A stretch of 64,000 bases of DNA. Origin: Cupriavidus basilensis (lineage in GTDB: Bacteria > Pseudomonadota > Gammaproteobacteria > Burkholderiales > Burkholderiaceae). Made by a program: the position numbers and the translations under genes. Numbering within the stretch: position 1 is the stretch's first letter; each line of letters starts with the position of its first letter. The notes under the pieces were generated by a model that worked only from the letters and a program-made list of their open reading frames with translations, had not been told where the DNA came from and ran no database searches. The DNA is taken from the NCBI RefSeq assembly GCF_000876015.1, contig NZ_BBQM01000004.1, positions 124,001 to 188,000 on the forward strand. The letters are read 5' to 3'. Positions 34,113 to 43,242 of this stretch are shown piece after piece.

Positions 34113-34517
34113 TCAGCGGCAGTTGGCTTCGCCGGCGCCCGGGGTGGAGCCGGTCGGGCTGTGGTTGCTGCCGCCCTGCATCACGGTGCCGGCGCAGCTT
34201 GCCTTGGCGCCGCGCGTGACGCGCACGGTCATGCTGTCGACCCAGTAGTCGTGCCCGGCCACGCGCACGCGGTAGAAGTCGTCCTTCGACTCGAGCACGG
34301 GCCACGGCAGGTTGTCCGGCGCCACGCTCTGCGCGGCGGCGGCGTCGCCGGGGTGCGCGTACAGCGGCAGCGGCTTGACGACGGCGCCGGCGACCTGGCC
34401 GAGGTCGGACGGCGGCGTGGCGGCGCCGGCCGGCAACGCCGGCAGGACTGGCAGGACCGGGAGCAGGGCGAGCAGGGTGGCGGCGAGGCGGGCGCGGAGG
34501 GACGGGAGGCGGCGCAT
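34113..34517 (-). CDS. secreted SH3-like (bacterial SH3 domain) protein
   Basis: The 134-residue protein has a signal peptide with a long hydrophobic Leu/Ala/Pro core (cleavage near PAGAA), then a single SH3_3-like beta-barrel (PLPLYAHPGDAAAAQSVA.. LPWPVLESKDDFYRVRVAG, HDYWVDSMTVRV). It ends in a short Gly/Ser tail with two Cys. Such domains bind peptidoglycan or proteins. The start at ATG 34517 has GGAG nine bases upstream. Only 5 bp separate it from both neighbours, so it should act with the CHASE2 and M48 proteins. Confidence 0.8.
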   Translation of the reverse strand: MRRLPSLRARLAATLLALLPVLPVLPALPAGAATPPSDLGQVAGAVVKPLPLYAHPGDAAAAQSVAPDNLPWPVLESKDDFYRVRVAGHDYWVDSMTVRVTRGAKASCAGTVMQGGSNHSPTGSTPGAGEANCR

Positions 34518-34522
34518 GGTTT

Positions 34523-36175
34523 TTACTCCGGGTGGTGCGATTCGGTCAGGGGTGGCTCGTCCGGGTCGGTGCCGAGCGCGATGTCGGTGATCTTGCGGGT
34601 CCAGCCGAACCATTCGGCGGCGAGCGCCATCGCGGCGAGGTCCACCACGGGCAGCGTGCCGACGTCGAGCAGCCACTGGGCGCCGACGATGAACAGCATG
34701 ATGGCCAGCGTGGAATAGGCCACGCGCCAGGCCTGCCCCGAGAGGAACGCGCCGACCCGGCCGGCGCCGAGCAGGAACGCGCTCAGGTGCCGGTCGCGCG
34801 GGCCGCGCGCGCCGGTGGTGCAGGCGTGGCGCAGGCGCGCGCGCAGGCGGCGCAGCCATACCCCGGGCTGGCGCCGCCAGCGCCCGCGCGCGTGCCGCGG
34901 CGGCGGGCCGCCGAACAGGCGCCGGCGGTGCAGCAGCAGGTGGGTCAGCGCCACCGCGACCAGGCCCAGCACGGCCAGGCGCCACGGCGGCGGCATCTCC
35001 CATTCCAGCGCGCGCTTGTAGCGCGCGCCGTAGGTCAGCAGGTTGTCGAGCGCCATCGCGTGCATGAACACGCCCGGGATCGGACCGTGCACGGGCGACG
35101 CCACCAGGTCGTTGCTGCCCGCCATCGAGGTGCCGATCAGCACGAAGCGGCCGTCGATGCGCTCGCGCAGCCGCTGCGCGTCCGCCTCGGTGGCCGGCTT
35201 GAGCTCGCGCATGGTCAGCGCGCGGCTGTAGGGGCAGATCGGCTTGAGCGCCTCGTCGCCGGCCCACAGCGCGCGCAGCGCGGGCGGCAGGACCTCGCCG
35301 GGGCCGGCATAGGGCCGGCACCATTCGGCGAAGCGCGGCAGGCCGGCATTGTCCACGCCCCAGACCAGCGCCATCGGCGCTTCCTCGCGCTCGAGCTTCA
35401 CGCCGGCGGCATCCTCGGCCACCGCCAGCGCGGCGCTGCGCGCGGGCGGGGCGCTGTCTTCGTCGCGCGCTTCGCTGCGCTCCCCGCCGTGCGCCCGGTT
35501 CTCGTGCCTGCCTTCATGGCCGCCGGCCTCGCGCCACAGCGGGTAGTTCCAGATCAGGCGGTCGATGCGGTCGGCCTCGTAGTCCACGCCGACCAGCGTG
35601 AAGCACGGCGCCTCGCCGGCAGGCGTGGCCAGGCCCGGGCGCAGCGCCAGCCGGCCGTCCGCGCCGGGCAGCGCGGCCAGGAAGACCGGCACGCCGCGGT
35701 CGCGCAGCCGGCACAGCGCCTGCACCAGCGCGGGCAGCGTGGCGTCGTCGCGCGCCTGCGTGAAGGTGATGTCGACGAAGATCGCGCGCGGCTTGTAGGC
35801 CTGCCCCAGCACCGACAGCCAGCGCGCGTGCGTGCGGTACGGCACCGGCCAGCCCTGGCCGGCCTCGGCCAGGGAGGTGTCGTCGATCAGCAGCACGGTC
35901 ACGTCGTCGCGGCGCGCGGCGGGGTAGAAGGCGCCCACCAGTGCGCTCTGCGCGCGCGCGGTGACGTGGGTGATGGCGTCGCTGGAGGGCACCACCTTGG
36001 GCACGCCCCACAGCATCAGGAAGGAGATCACCAGCGCGAACGGCAGCGAGACCAGGAAGCGCGTCGCCGGCTTGTAGCGCCGGGCGTCTTCCCGCGCGCC
36101 GGCGGCGTGGCCGGTGGGCGGCGCGCCCGTGCCGGCTGGCGCCGCCGGCGTGGCGTGGTGAGGCGAGCTGGTCAT
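34523..36175 (-). CDS. CHASE2-domain membrane protein without output domain
   Basis: The 550-residue protein has one N-terminal transmembrane helix (about 40-60), a large periplasmic CHASE2 sensor domain (about 70-400: DDVTVLLIDDTSL, PRAIFVDITFTQAR, GRFVLIGTSMAGSNDLVASPV) and three C-terminal transmembrane helices with an Arg/Pro-rich cytoplasmic loop. CHASE2 proteins normally carry a cyclase, kinase or GGDEF output; none is present here, so signalling must go through partners. A low-complexity, charged insert (about 215-250, HEGRHENRAHGGERSEARDE) interrupts the sensor. It is first in the operon with the SH3-like and M48 genes. Confidence 0.87.
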   Translation of the reverse strand: MTSSPHHATPAAPAGTGAPPTGHAAGAREDARRYKPATRFLVSLPFALVISFLMLWGVPKVVPSSDAITHVTARAQSALVGAFYPAARRDDVTVLLIDDTSLAEAGQGWPVPYRTHARWLSVLGQAYKPRAIFVDITFTQARDDATLPALVQALCRLRDRGVPVFLAALPGADGRLALRPGLATPAGEAPCFTLVGVDYEADRIDRLIWNYPLWREAGGHEGRHENRAHGGERSEARDEDSAPPARSAALAVAEDAAGVKLEREEAPMALVWGVDNAGLPRFAEWCRPYAGPGEVLPPALRALWAGDEALKPICPYSRALTMRELKPATEADAQRLRERIDGRFVLIGTSMAGSNDLVASPVHGPIPGVFMHAMALDNLLTYGARYKRALEWEMPPPWRLAVLGLVAVALTHLLLHRRRLFGGPPPRHARGRWRRQPGVWLRRLRARLRHACTTGARGPRDRHLSAFLLGAGRVGAFLSGQAWRVAYSTLAIMLFIVGAQWLLDVGTLPVVDLAAMALAAEWFGWTRKITDIALGTDPDEPPLTESHHPE

Positions 36176-36388
36176 CCTGCGGCGTTCTTGTTCTTGTCCT
36201 GGCGATGGCCGTGCGCGGCCCGCGCGCGCAGGGCTGTCCCGGGGGAGGTCAGATGTGGATCAACGGTGGCAAATGCCGGCGCTCATGATAGCTCGAAATT
36301 ACATTTGCTTACATATGCCGATGTGGCTGCGGGGAGACAGCCGCCCCATCGGAGGGCGGGAGGGCGGGCAGGCGGGCCGCGCGCGGGT

Positions 36389-36793
36389 TCAGGCGGGCTG
36401 CACGTAGACCGTGAGCTGCAGGTCCACGATGCGGTAGCCTTTTTCCGCGACGAAGCGGTCCAGCCGTTCGAGCAGGGCTTCGTCCTCGAACTTGAAGATC
36501 TTCCCGTCCTGCATGCTGACCACGTGGACGTGCCGGCTGCCGTCGGACAGCTCATAGAACGACTTGCCGTGGCCGAGCTGGCTGCGCCGGACGATGCCGG
36601 CGTTCTCCATGTCGCCCAGCACGCGGTAGACGGTGCCGATGCCGACCTGGTTGCCGGCGTCCCGGAGGGCGACGTAGAGGGCTTCCGCGGTCGGGTGCGC
36701 GTGGGCGCAGCGCTGCAGCGCGCCGAGGACCTGGAGCCGCAGCAGGGTGGGACGCAGGCCGGCGTCGCGGAGTACGGATTCGGAAGCGCTCAT
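36389..36793 (-). CDS. Fur-family regulator lacking the CxxC zinc site
   Basis: This 134-residue Fur-family protein has an N-terminal winged helix (LRDAGLRPTLLRLQVLGAL, QVGIGTVYRVLGDMENAGIV) and a C-terminal dimer domain (SRHVHVVSMQDGKIFKFEDEAL). In Fur the last segment normally holds a CxxC (HDHLICLDCG); here it is VHVVSMQDG with no Cys, so structural zinc is missing. His residues typical of the iron site remain (HVH). The start at ATG 36793 is chosen by family alignment. It closes the receptor-piuC-fur operon and may be a local iron or heme-linked regulator. Confidence 0.87.
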   Translation of the reverse strand: MSASESVLRDAGLRPTLLRLQVLGALQRCAHAHPTAEALYVALRDAGNQVGIGTVYRVLGDMENAGIVRRSQLGHGKSFYELSDGSRHVHVVSMQDGKIFKFEDEALLERLDRFVAEKGYRIVDLQLTVYVQPA

Positions 36794-36849
36794 GGTGGAA
36801 AGGGGGCGGGGGCGCGGCGTGGCGTGGGCCATCCGAAGGGGCTCGGCGC

Positions 36850-37536
36850 TCAGATCTCAGACCATTCGCGCAGCAGGTTGTGATAGTGGTGGGTCAGCGT
36901 CAGCAGCTCTTCCGACTCGCCGCAGCGGGTCCGCAGCGACTGGATGGCCTGGTCCAGCTCGAACAGCATCGTGCGCCGGCCGTCGTTGCGGATCATGCTC
37001 TGCATCCAGAAGAACGAGCACAGGCGGCTGCCGCGGGTCACGGGGGTGACGCAGTGCACGCTGGTGGACGGGTACAGCACCATGTCGCCGGCCGGCAGCT
37101 TGACTTCGTGCACGCCGTAGGTGTCGCGGATGGTCAGGTCGCCGCCGTCGTATTCCTCGGGGTCGCACAGGAACAGCGTGGCCGACAGGTCGGTGCGCAG
37201 CCAGCCCGGGCTGTGGTCGTGGGCGCGCACCGCGCCGTCGACGTGGAAGCCGTAGTGCTCCAGATTCGCGCTGTCGTAGCGGTTGAACAAGGGCTGGGCG
37301 ATGCGCAGCGGCAGCGCCGCGGAAAAGAACAGGGCGTTCTTCTTCAGCGCCTCGGTGACGATGCCCGCCATTTCGATCGAGGCCGGGGCATTGGCCGGGG
37401 CCTGGCGGTTGTTCTTCACCCTGGCGCCGGCGGTGCCGACCGTGGCGCGGCCGTCCACCCATGCGCCGGACTCGAGCCTGCCGCGCAGGGTCCGGACTTC
37501 TGCGGCGCTCAGCACGCCGGGGATGTGGAGAATCAT
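36850..37536 (-). CDS. piuC: PiuC, Fe(II)/2-oxoglutarate-dependent PKHD-type hydroxylase
   Basis: This 228-residue cytoplasmic dioxygenase has the iron ligands H-x-D ([10 protein letters not shown]) and a distal His with the 2-oxoglutarate Arg ([15 protein letters not shown]), and the signature [14 protein letters not shown] of the YbiX/PiuC family. Such genes accompany TonB siderophore receptors, where the enzyme may process an imported siderophore. It lies 68 bp downstream of the receptor and 56 bp upstream of the Fur-like gene. Confidence 0.92.
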   Translation of the reverse strand: MILHIPGVLSAAEVRTLRGRLESGAWVDGRATVGTAGARVKNNRQAPANAPASIEMAGIVTEALKKNALFFSAALPLRIAQPLFNRYDSANLEHYGFHVDGAVRAHDHSPGWLRTDLSATLFLCDPEEYDGGDLTIRDTYGVHEVKLPAGDMVLYPSTSVHCVTPVTRGSRLCSFFWMQSMIRNDGRRTMLFELDQAIQSLRTRCGESEELLTLTHHYHNLLREWSEI

Positions 37537-37604
37537 GATGTCGACATGTTGTATTGATGCCCCGCCGGCCGCGCGCGGCCGCCGGCGGGGCGGCCTGGCT
37601 GCCG

Positions 37605-39920
37605 TCAGAAGCTGATGTTAGCCGTCAGCAGCGCGGTGCGCGGCGCTCCCGGGAAATACCGGTAGCCGCTCTTGTTGATGGACGCGACGTAGTTCTTGTC
37701 GAAGATGTTGTACACGTTCACCTGGAAGCTCAGGTTGCGCGACACGCGGTAGCTGGCCATCGCGTCGAACACCCAGTACGGATCGGTGTGGTCCGGCGTG
37801 CCGACCGCGCCGTCCGTGCCGCGCTTGAGCCCGCTCAGGTAGCGCGCGCCGCCGCCGATGGTGAAGCCCAGCGGCAGCTTGTACGTGGTCCACAGCGAGA
37901 GCGCGTGCTTGGGCGTGTAGGAGAGCAGGTTGGAGCCGTCCTGCGAGACCGCGCTGCCCGCCGCGACGGTGGCGTTCTGCAGGGTGTAGCCGCCCGTCAG
38001 CGACCAGTTCGGCGTGATCTGCCCCGCCGCGCCCAGCTCGATGCCCTGCACGCGCTTCTTGCCGATCTGCCCGTAGGTGCCGTCGTCGAGCAACTGCACT
38101 TCGTTGGTGATGTCGGTGCGGAACAGCGCGGCCGAGGTGAGCAGCTTCTTGTCGAACAGCTCCCACTTGGTGCCGATCTCGGCCGTCTTCGCGCGCTGCG
38201 GCGAGAAGTCGATGCGGTTGGCGCTGTTGCCGCTGCCGGCCGCGGCCAGGGCGAAGTTGGCGCCGCCCGGGGGCTGCTGCGAAACCGCGTAGTTGGCGTA
38301 GACGTTGCCGTTCGGCGTCACGCGGTACAGCGCGCCCAGCTTCCAGTCGAACAGGTTGCCCGAGGTCGAGGCGTTGACCGTGGTCACGGGCGTGCCGGCG
38401 GCGACGCCGCCAGGGCAGGCCACCACGGTGCGGCCGGTGCCGCCGCACGCGGTGGCGCTCGAATAGTGGGTGTTGTAGTGGTCCCAGCGCAGCCCGCCGT
38501 TGACCTGGATGCGGTCGGTCAGCTCGACCGTGTCGAAGAGGTAGGCGGCGACGGTGTTGGTCGAGCCGCTGGAGTCGGCGCCGTTCTTGCCGTAGTTCGT
38601 CGCGAACAGGCTGCTGTTCGGACTGTAGATGCTGACGTTGGGCAGCGTCGGCGAATTGTGGCCGTACAGGGTCTGCTCTTCGTGCGTGAATTCGACGCCG
38701 GCGCTGATGTCGTGCTTGAAGCTGCCGGTCGCGAACTTGCTGGTGACGTTGGTCTGGTTGCTCAGGATCTGGTTGACGCTGTCGCGCAGGTTGGGCGTGC
38801 GCGTCATGGTCCAGGTCGACGGATCGGCGGGGTTGGGCGTCACGATGTTGGTCGCGGCGGCCATGAACGAGGTCAGCAGGTAGTCCTGCTTGGTCTGCGC
38901 CCAGCGCGTGGTGTTGTGCAGCGTGGTGGTGTCGCTGAAGCGGTGGTCCACGCGGATGGTGGCCATGTCCGTGGTCGAGTCGTCATGGTCCGACGCGGTG
39001 CCGTAGAAGTTGTGCGTGTCGACCCTGCCGCTCGTGTTCAGCAGCGACAGCGCGGCGTTCGGCGCGCGGTAGCCGGGCAGCCCGATGGTCGAGACACCGC
39101 CGTCCGGCACGTTGTTCTGCTTCACGTGCATGTAGTCGATGTACACCGTGGTCGGCGTGTTCAGGCCGAACGCCAGCGAAGGCGCGATGCCCCAGCGCTG
39201 GTTCTCGGCTTCGTCGCGGCCGGCGACGTCGGCCTTGTGCCCCATCAGGTTCAGGCGGAACGCGGTGGTTTCGCCGATCGCGCGGTTCCAGTCGATGGTC
39301 GAGCGCGCGTAGCTGGACGTGCCCGCGCTCAGGCTGGCGTCGAAGCTGTTGTCGAGCGTGGGCTGCTTGGTGATCAGGTTGATCGAGCCGCTCGGCGCGC
39401 TGCGGCCGTAGTCCGAGCCCGACGGCCCCTTGATGACCTCGACCTGCTGCGTGTTGAACATGTCGCGGTAGGTGGTGTTCGTGTCGCGGATGCCGTCGAC
39501 GTAGATGCTGTTCGAGGTGTCGATCCCGCGCATGTAGATCGCGTCGCCGGTGCTGGTGCTGCCGTTCTCGCCGGCGAAGAAGGTGCCCGCGCCGGGCACG
39601 TTGCGCAGCGCTTCCGTCAGCGTGGTCGCCTGCTGGTCCTTGATGATTTCCTGGTTGATGATGGTGACGGTCTGCGTGGTGTCCTTCAGCGGCTCGGTGA
39701 ATTTCGGCGAGGCCAGGGTATCGGTCTTGTAGGTGCCCGAGGCGGCGCTGACCTGCACCGGCGGCAGCGTGACTTCCGACGGGGCCGCGGCCTGCGCGGC
39801 GGCGGGCAGCGGGCAGCCCAGGGTCAGGCCGGTGGCGATGGTGGCGGCGGCTCCGGCGAGCGACGGATAACCCGTGCGGGACTCGGAGGGCGAGGATTTT
39901 CGACTGCGGATGTAAGACAT
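37605..39920 (-). CDS. TonB-dependent siderophore receptor (PiuA/Fiu-like)
   Basis: The 771-residue outer-membrane receptor has a signal peptide (cleavage near AAAQAAA), a TonB box-like region, a plug domain (about 60-190, [39 protein letters not shown]) and a 22-strand barrel ending in the terminal Phe of [11 protein letters not shown]. The closest recognisable types are the catecholate receptors of the Fiu/PiuA group, which pair with piuC. Start ATG at 39920 is the first with a good signal peptide; a frame upstream to 39968 adds a non-signal stretch. Expression should be iron-repressed via the Fur box at 40184. Confidence 0.92.
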   Translation of the reverse strand: MSYIRSRKSSPSESRTGYPSLAGAAATIATGLTLGCPLPAAAQAAAPSEVTLPPVQVSAASGTYKTDTLASPKFTEPLKDTTQTVTIINQEIIKDQQATTLTEALRNVPGAGTFFAGENGSTSTGDAIYMRGIDTSNSIYVDGIRDTNTTYRDMFNTQQVEVIKGPSGSDYGRSAPSGSINLITKQPTLDNSFDASLSAGTSSYARSTIDWNRAIGETTAFRLNLMGHKADVAGRDEAENQRWGIAPSLAFGLNTPTTVYIDYMHVKQNNVPDGGVSTIGLPGYRAPNAALSLLNTSGRVDTHNFYGTASDHDDSTTDMATIRVDHRFSDTTTLHNTTRWAQTKQDYLLTSFMAAATNIVTPNPADPSTWTMTRTPNLRDSVNQILSNQTNVTSKFATGSFKHDISAGVEFTHEEQTLYGHNSPTLPNVSIYSPNSSLFATNYGKNGADSSGSTNTVAAYLFDTVELTDRIQVNGGLRWDHYNTHYSSATACGGTGRTVVACPGGVAAGTPVTTVNASTSGNLFDWKLGALYRVTPNGNVYANYAVSQQPPGGANFALAAAGSGNSANRIDFSPQRAKTAEIGTKWELFDKKLLTSAALFRTDITNEVQLLDDGTYGQIGKKRVQGIELGAAGQITPNWSLTGGYTLQNATVAAGSAVSQDGSNLLSYTPKHALSLWTTYKLPLGFTIGGGARYLSGLKRGTDGAVGTPDHTDPYWVFDAMASYRVSRNLSFQVNVYNIFDKNYVASINKSGYRYFPGAPRTALLTANISF

Positions 39921-40183
39921 TTGTTGTGTTTTGGATGGGTCCGTATCGCGGCAGATACAGATCGTCATAGGGGCACCCGTTCCAGTGCATGCATGCGGCC
40001 ATGCCGATGCTCATGTCGCCGGGCAGCGCTTGCCAGGTTCGCGCGTTGCGGTGCTGCCGACGCCATGTGATGACGGGGATGATTTGGATAAAAGTGGTTT
40101 AGGCGGCACCTCCTTTTGCTGTGCGGGATCCCTGTCGCGGCCGCCTCCGATCTCCCTTGGTGGCTCATGGATCACTAAGTAAA

Positions 40184-40198
40184 TGAAAATAATTATCA
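40184..40198 (-). promoter_or_regulatory. Fur box of the receptor-piuC-fur operon
   Basis: TGAAAATAATTATCA matches the 7-1-7 Fur consensus TGATAATNATTATCA at 13 of 14 defined positions. It lies about 265 bp upstream of the receptor start, in the only strongly AT-rich area of this spacer. Confidence 0.85.
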
Positions 40199-40450
40199 TT
40201 TTAGTTTCCGCAATGTATTTTTTGCAACACAGACTTAAATAAATTGAACTTATGCGCGGCAGGAGATGCCACGGCGGGCATCCCGAACATGCCGCCCGGG
40301 CGGCGCCTGGGCGGGCCGGGAGGGGCGCCCGGCGGCCATGCGGCGCGCCAGCCAGGAAGCGGGACGCCCGGGTTGGCCGCGTGTCGTCGGAGGGGGAGGG
40401 AGAGGGGGAAAAGGCGATGCGGCGGCCCGCCGCGGGGCGCCGCGGCCGGG

Positions 40451-40520
40451 TGCCACGCCGGGATTACACAGGATTACGCGGGGTTACACCGGGTCACGCG
40501 CGTTTACGCCGGACCGCGCG
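40451..40520. repeat. degenerate 10-bp phased repeat
   Basis: Seven consecutive 10-bp units share the form GG(A/G)TTAC(A/G)C(N): GGATTACACA, GGATTACGCG, GGGTTACACC, GGGTCACGCG, CGTTTACGCC, with more decayed units at both ends. The period equals about one helical turn. It lies just beyond the lrp stop codon. Confidence 0.7.
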
Positions 40521-40551
40521 CTCCCGGCGGGCATGCCGGAGCGCATGCCGC

Positions 40552-40974
40552 TCAGAGCTTGTAGCTCGACAGCAGGATGCTGGTCTCGGTGGCGCCGATG
40601 CCGTCGATCATGCGGATGCGGTCGAGCGTGCGGTCGAACGCCTCGAGCGTGTCCGCGCGCAGCTCGGCGATGATGTCCCAGCGCCCGTTGGTGGTGTGCA
40701 GGGCCTGCACGTTGGGCTCGCCGCGCAGCGCCTGCAGCACCTGGCGGCCCTTGTTGCCTTCCACGGCGATGGTCATCCACGCGCGGATGCGGTGGGCCTC
40801 GGCCTCGGGCTTGAGGCGGACCGTGTAGCCGACGATCAGCCCTTCCTTCTCCAGCCTGTCGATGCGGTTCTGCACGGTCGCGCGCGACACCCGCAGGGCC
40901 TTGGCCAGCGCGGTGGCGGGCAGGCGCGCGTTGTCGCGCAGCAGGGCGAGAAGCTGGCGGTCGGTGTCGTCCAT
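40552..40974 (-). CDS. Lrp/AsnC-family transcriptional regulator
   Basis: This 140-residue regulator has a helix-turn-helix (MDDTDRQLLALLRDNARLPATALAKALRVSRATVQNRIDRLE; here quoted in part: LPATALAKALRVSRATVQNR) and a RAM/AsnC effector domain (about 65-140, IAVEGNKGRQVLQALRGE). It is divergent from the amidinohydrolase-OCD operon across a 205-bp spacer with TGGCGA repeats, so it probably regulates arginine/ornithine breakdown in answer to an amino acid. Start ATG 40974 gives the normal family length. Confidence 0.9.
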   Translation of the reverse strand: MDDTDRQLLALLRDNARLPATALAKALRVSRATVQNRIDRLEKEGLIVGYTVRLKPEAEAHRIRAWMTIAVEGNKGRQVLQALRGEPNVQALHTTNGRWDIIAELRADTLEAFDRTLDRIRMIDGIGATETSILLSSYKL

Positions 40975-41015
40975 GCGGGTTTCCGGGGGTGGCCTGGGGT
41001 GTACCTGGATCGGGT

Positions 41016-41043
41016 TGGCGATTCGCCAGATGAAACTGGCGAT
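41016..41043. promoter_or_regulatory. candidate Lrp-type operator
   Basis: The perfect palindrome TGGCGATTCGCCA (41016-41028) is followed by a second TGGCGAT at 41037-41043. The two TGGCGA units start exactly 21 bp apart, two helical turns, the usual phasing of Lrp-type sites. It lies 42 bp before the regulator's own start on one side and about 140 bp before the operon on the other. Confidence 0.6.
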
Positions 41044-41179
41044 ATGAAAAGCATAGCAGGCGGATTGCGCAACCTGCTGCCTTTTAGTTAGCGCTGCACT
41101 GCACCAGAATGCAGTCACCGCGGTCCTCGGACCGCACGCACCTTCCACCCCCGCAGCCGTCACCCAGAAAGGAGCCAGC

Positions 41180-42079
41180 GTGATCAACCAGCCCACCATC
41201 CTGCTTGTCGACCCGACCCACTACGACGTGTCCTACAGCATCAACCCGTGGATGGACCCGGGCCTCTGGGCGCGCGATCCGCGCGGCATGCACCAGCACG
41301 CGGTGCGCTCGTTCGAGGCGCTCCACGCCGCGCTGCGCGCGTCGGGCTTCGCGGTGGAGACCGCGCCCGGCACGGCGGGCCTGCCCGACATGGTGTTCCC
41401 GGCCAACGCGGCGGTGGTGCTGGACGGCCACGCGGTGCTGGCGCGCTTCCGCCATCCCGAGCGCGCCGGCGAGGAAGCGCCGTTCGCGCGCATCTTCGAG
41501 GGCCTGCGCGAGCGCGGCCTGATCGACGCGGTGAGCGTGCTGCCCGAAGGCTGTTTCCAGGAGGGCGCGGGCGACTGCATCTGGGACGCGGTGCGCGGCC
41601 ATTTCTGGGCCGGCTTCGGCCCGCGCTCGACGCGCGCCGCGGCCGACGTGATGGCGCAGCGCTTCGGCCGCGAGGTGGTGGCGCTGGAGCTGGCCACCGA
41701 GCAGAGCTATCACCTCGACGTGTGCTTCTGCCCGCTGTCGGGCGGCGAGATCCTGTACTACCCGCCGGCCTTCACGCCGCAGGCGCTGCGCACGCTGCGC
41801 GGGCGCGTGCCGGCCAGCCAGCGCATCGAGGCCAGCGAGGACGACCTGCGCCACTTCAGCGTCAACGCCGTCAATCTGCACGACCAGATCGTGATGACGC
41901 GCACCACGCCGCACCTGCGCGCCGAGCTGGGCCAGCGCGGCTACCACCTGCGCGAGGTCGACCTGTCGCCGTTCATGCTGTCGGGCGGCGGCGCGTACTG
42001 CATGACGCTGCGGCTGGACCGCGCCAGCGCGGCGGCGCAGGCCACCGGCGGCACGCGCGCGGCGCCGGCCGCCGCGTGA
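41180..42079 (+). CDS. amidinohydrolase of the DDAH/arginine-dihydrolase-like superfamily
   Basis: This 299-residue guanidino-group-modifying enzyme begins with the superfamily loop (DPTHYDVSYSINPWM) and has the catalytic His region (SYHLDVCFCPLSGG) and a C-terminal nucleophilic Cys (SGGGAYCMTL). Related proteins include dimethylargininase, citrulline hydrolase CtlX and the ArgZ-type arginine dihydrolase. Because ornithine cyclodeaminase follows 40 bp downstream, conversion of arginine or citrulline to ornithine is the most economical role (inference). The start is GTG 41180 with AAAGGAG upstream. Confidence 0.82.
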   Translation: MINQPTILLVDPTHYDVSYSINPWMDPGLWARDPRGMHQHAVRSFEALHAALRASGFAVETAPGTAGLPDMVFPANAAVVLDGHAVLARFRHPERAGEEAPFARIFEGLRERGLIDAVSVLPEGCFQEGAGDCIWDAVRGHFWAGFGPRSTRAAADVMAQRFGREVVALELATEQSYHLDVCFCPLSGGEILYYPPAFTPQALRTLRGRVPASQRIEASEDDLRHFSVNAVNLHDQIVMTRTTPHLRAELGQRGYHLREVDLSPFMLSGGGAYCMTLRLDRASAAAQATGGTRAAPAAA

Positions 42080-42119
42080 GCGCCGGCCGGGCGCGCACGC
42101 CATTCAACGGGGGAACATC

Positions 42120-43196
42120 ATGAGAGAGATCGCCTTGACCCGCTTCCTGGATGCCGGCGACGTGGCCGCGCTGGTGCGCGAGACCGGCGTCGCCAGCGCC
42201 ATCGCGCAGATGGCCCATCACATCCGCCAGGATTTCCTGCGCTGGGACGCATTCGAGAAATCGGCGCGGCTGGCCTCGCATTCGCCGGGCGGCGTGATCG
42301 AGCTGATGCCGGCCAGCGACGGCGTGCAGTATGCGTTCAAGTACGTCAACGGCCATCCGCGCAACGCGCTGGCGGCCATGCCCACGGTGATGGCCTTCGG
42401 CGTGCTGGCCGAGGTGGCGAGCGGCTTTCCGCTGCTGCTGGCCGACCTGACGCTGGCCACCGCGCTGCGCACCGCGGCCACCTCGGCGCTGGCCGCGCAC
42501 GCGATGGCGCGGCCCGGCGCCAGGGGCATGGCGCTGATCGGCAACGGCGCGCAGGCCGAGTTCCAGGCGCTGGCCTTCCACGCCATGCTCGGCATCCGCG
42601 AGATCCGCGCGTTCGACATCGACCCGGCCGCGACCGCGCGGCTGGCGCGCAACCTCGACGGGATACCGGGCCTGAGGGTGGTGGCGGCGGCATCGGCGCG
42701 CGCCGCGGTGGACGGCGCCGACATCGTCAGCACCGTGACCGCGGACAAGACGCGCGCCACCATCCTGACGCCGGAGATGGTGGCGCCGGGCGTGCACATC
42801 AACGCGGTGGGCGGCGACTGCCCGGGCAAGACCGAGCTGCACGCGGACATCCTGCGCGCGGCGCGCATCGTGGTGGAATACGCGCCGCAGACGCGCATCG
42901 AGGGCGAGATCCAGCAGTTGCCGGCCGACTGGCCGGTCACGGAGCTGTGGGAAGTGCTGGCCGGGCGCGTGCCGGGGCGCGGCGGCGCGCACGAGGTGAC
43001 GGTGTTCGATTCGGTCGGGTTCGCGCTGGAGGACTACGCCGCGCTGCGCTGGCTTCATGCCGCGGCCCACGCGCGGCACCGCGGCAGCCACGTGGAGCTG
43101 GTGGCCACGCCGCCCGACCCGCGCGATCTCTACGGCTGGATGATGGCGGCGGCCGCGCCGCTGCCCGCGCGCGCGGCGGAGGCGGAGCCGGCGTGA
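42120..43196 (+). CDS. ornithine cyclodeaminase
   Basis: This 358-residue enzyme converts ornithine to proline and ammonia with bound NAD+. Motifs: substrate region QYAFKYVNGHPRNAL, NAD+-binding MALIGNGAQAEFQALAF (about 142-158) and the catalytic Asp in SVGFALEDYAALRW (about 302). The ATG at 42120 follows GGGGGAA. With the upstream amidinohydrolase it makes a two-enzyme route from arginine to proline, equivalent to the fused AgrE enzyme of cyanobacteria. Confidence 0.9.
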   Translation: MREIALTRFLDAGDVAALVRETGVASAIAQMAHHIRQDFLRWDAFEKSARLASHSPGGVIELMPASDGVQYAFKYVNGHPRNALAAMPTVMAFGVLAEVASGFPLLLADLTLATALRTAATSALAAHAMARPGARGMALIGNGAQAEFQALAFHAMLGIREIRAFDIDPAATARLARNLDGIPGLRVVAAASARAAVDGADIVSTVTADKTRATILTPEMVAPGVHINAVGGDCPGKTELHADILRAARIVVEYAPQTRIEGEIQQLPADWPVTELWEVLAGRVPGRGGAHEVTVFDSVGFALEDYAALRWLHAAAHARHRGSHVELVATPPDPRDLYGWMMAAAAPLPARAAEAEPA

Positions 43197-43242
43197 GCCG
43201 GCATCGGCATCGGCCGCCCGTGCCGGCGGATGCCCGCGGGGC

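Larger units (their letters stand above)
39921..40551. other. long intergenic region with Fur box, purine-rich tract and phased repeats
   Basis: This 631-bp region between the receptor and lrp holds the Fur box at 40184-40198 and a locally AT-rich promoter region (40160-40250). It also has a purine-rich stretch (about 40388-40420) and the decamer repeat at 40451-40520. Open frames such as 40244-40564 have unlikely composition; I see no gene. Confidence 0.6.

Noticed and set aside
40244..40564. Plus-strand frame of 106 codons in the receptor/lrp spacer
   Set aside because: It has low-complexity Gly/Ala/Arg composition and runs through the decamer repeat, with no ribosome site.
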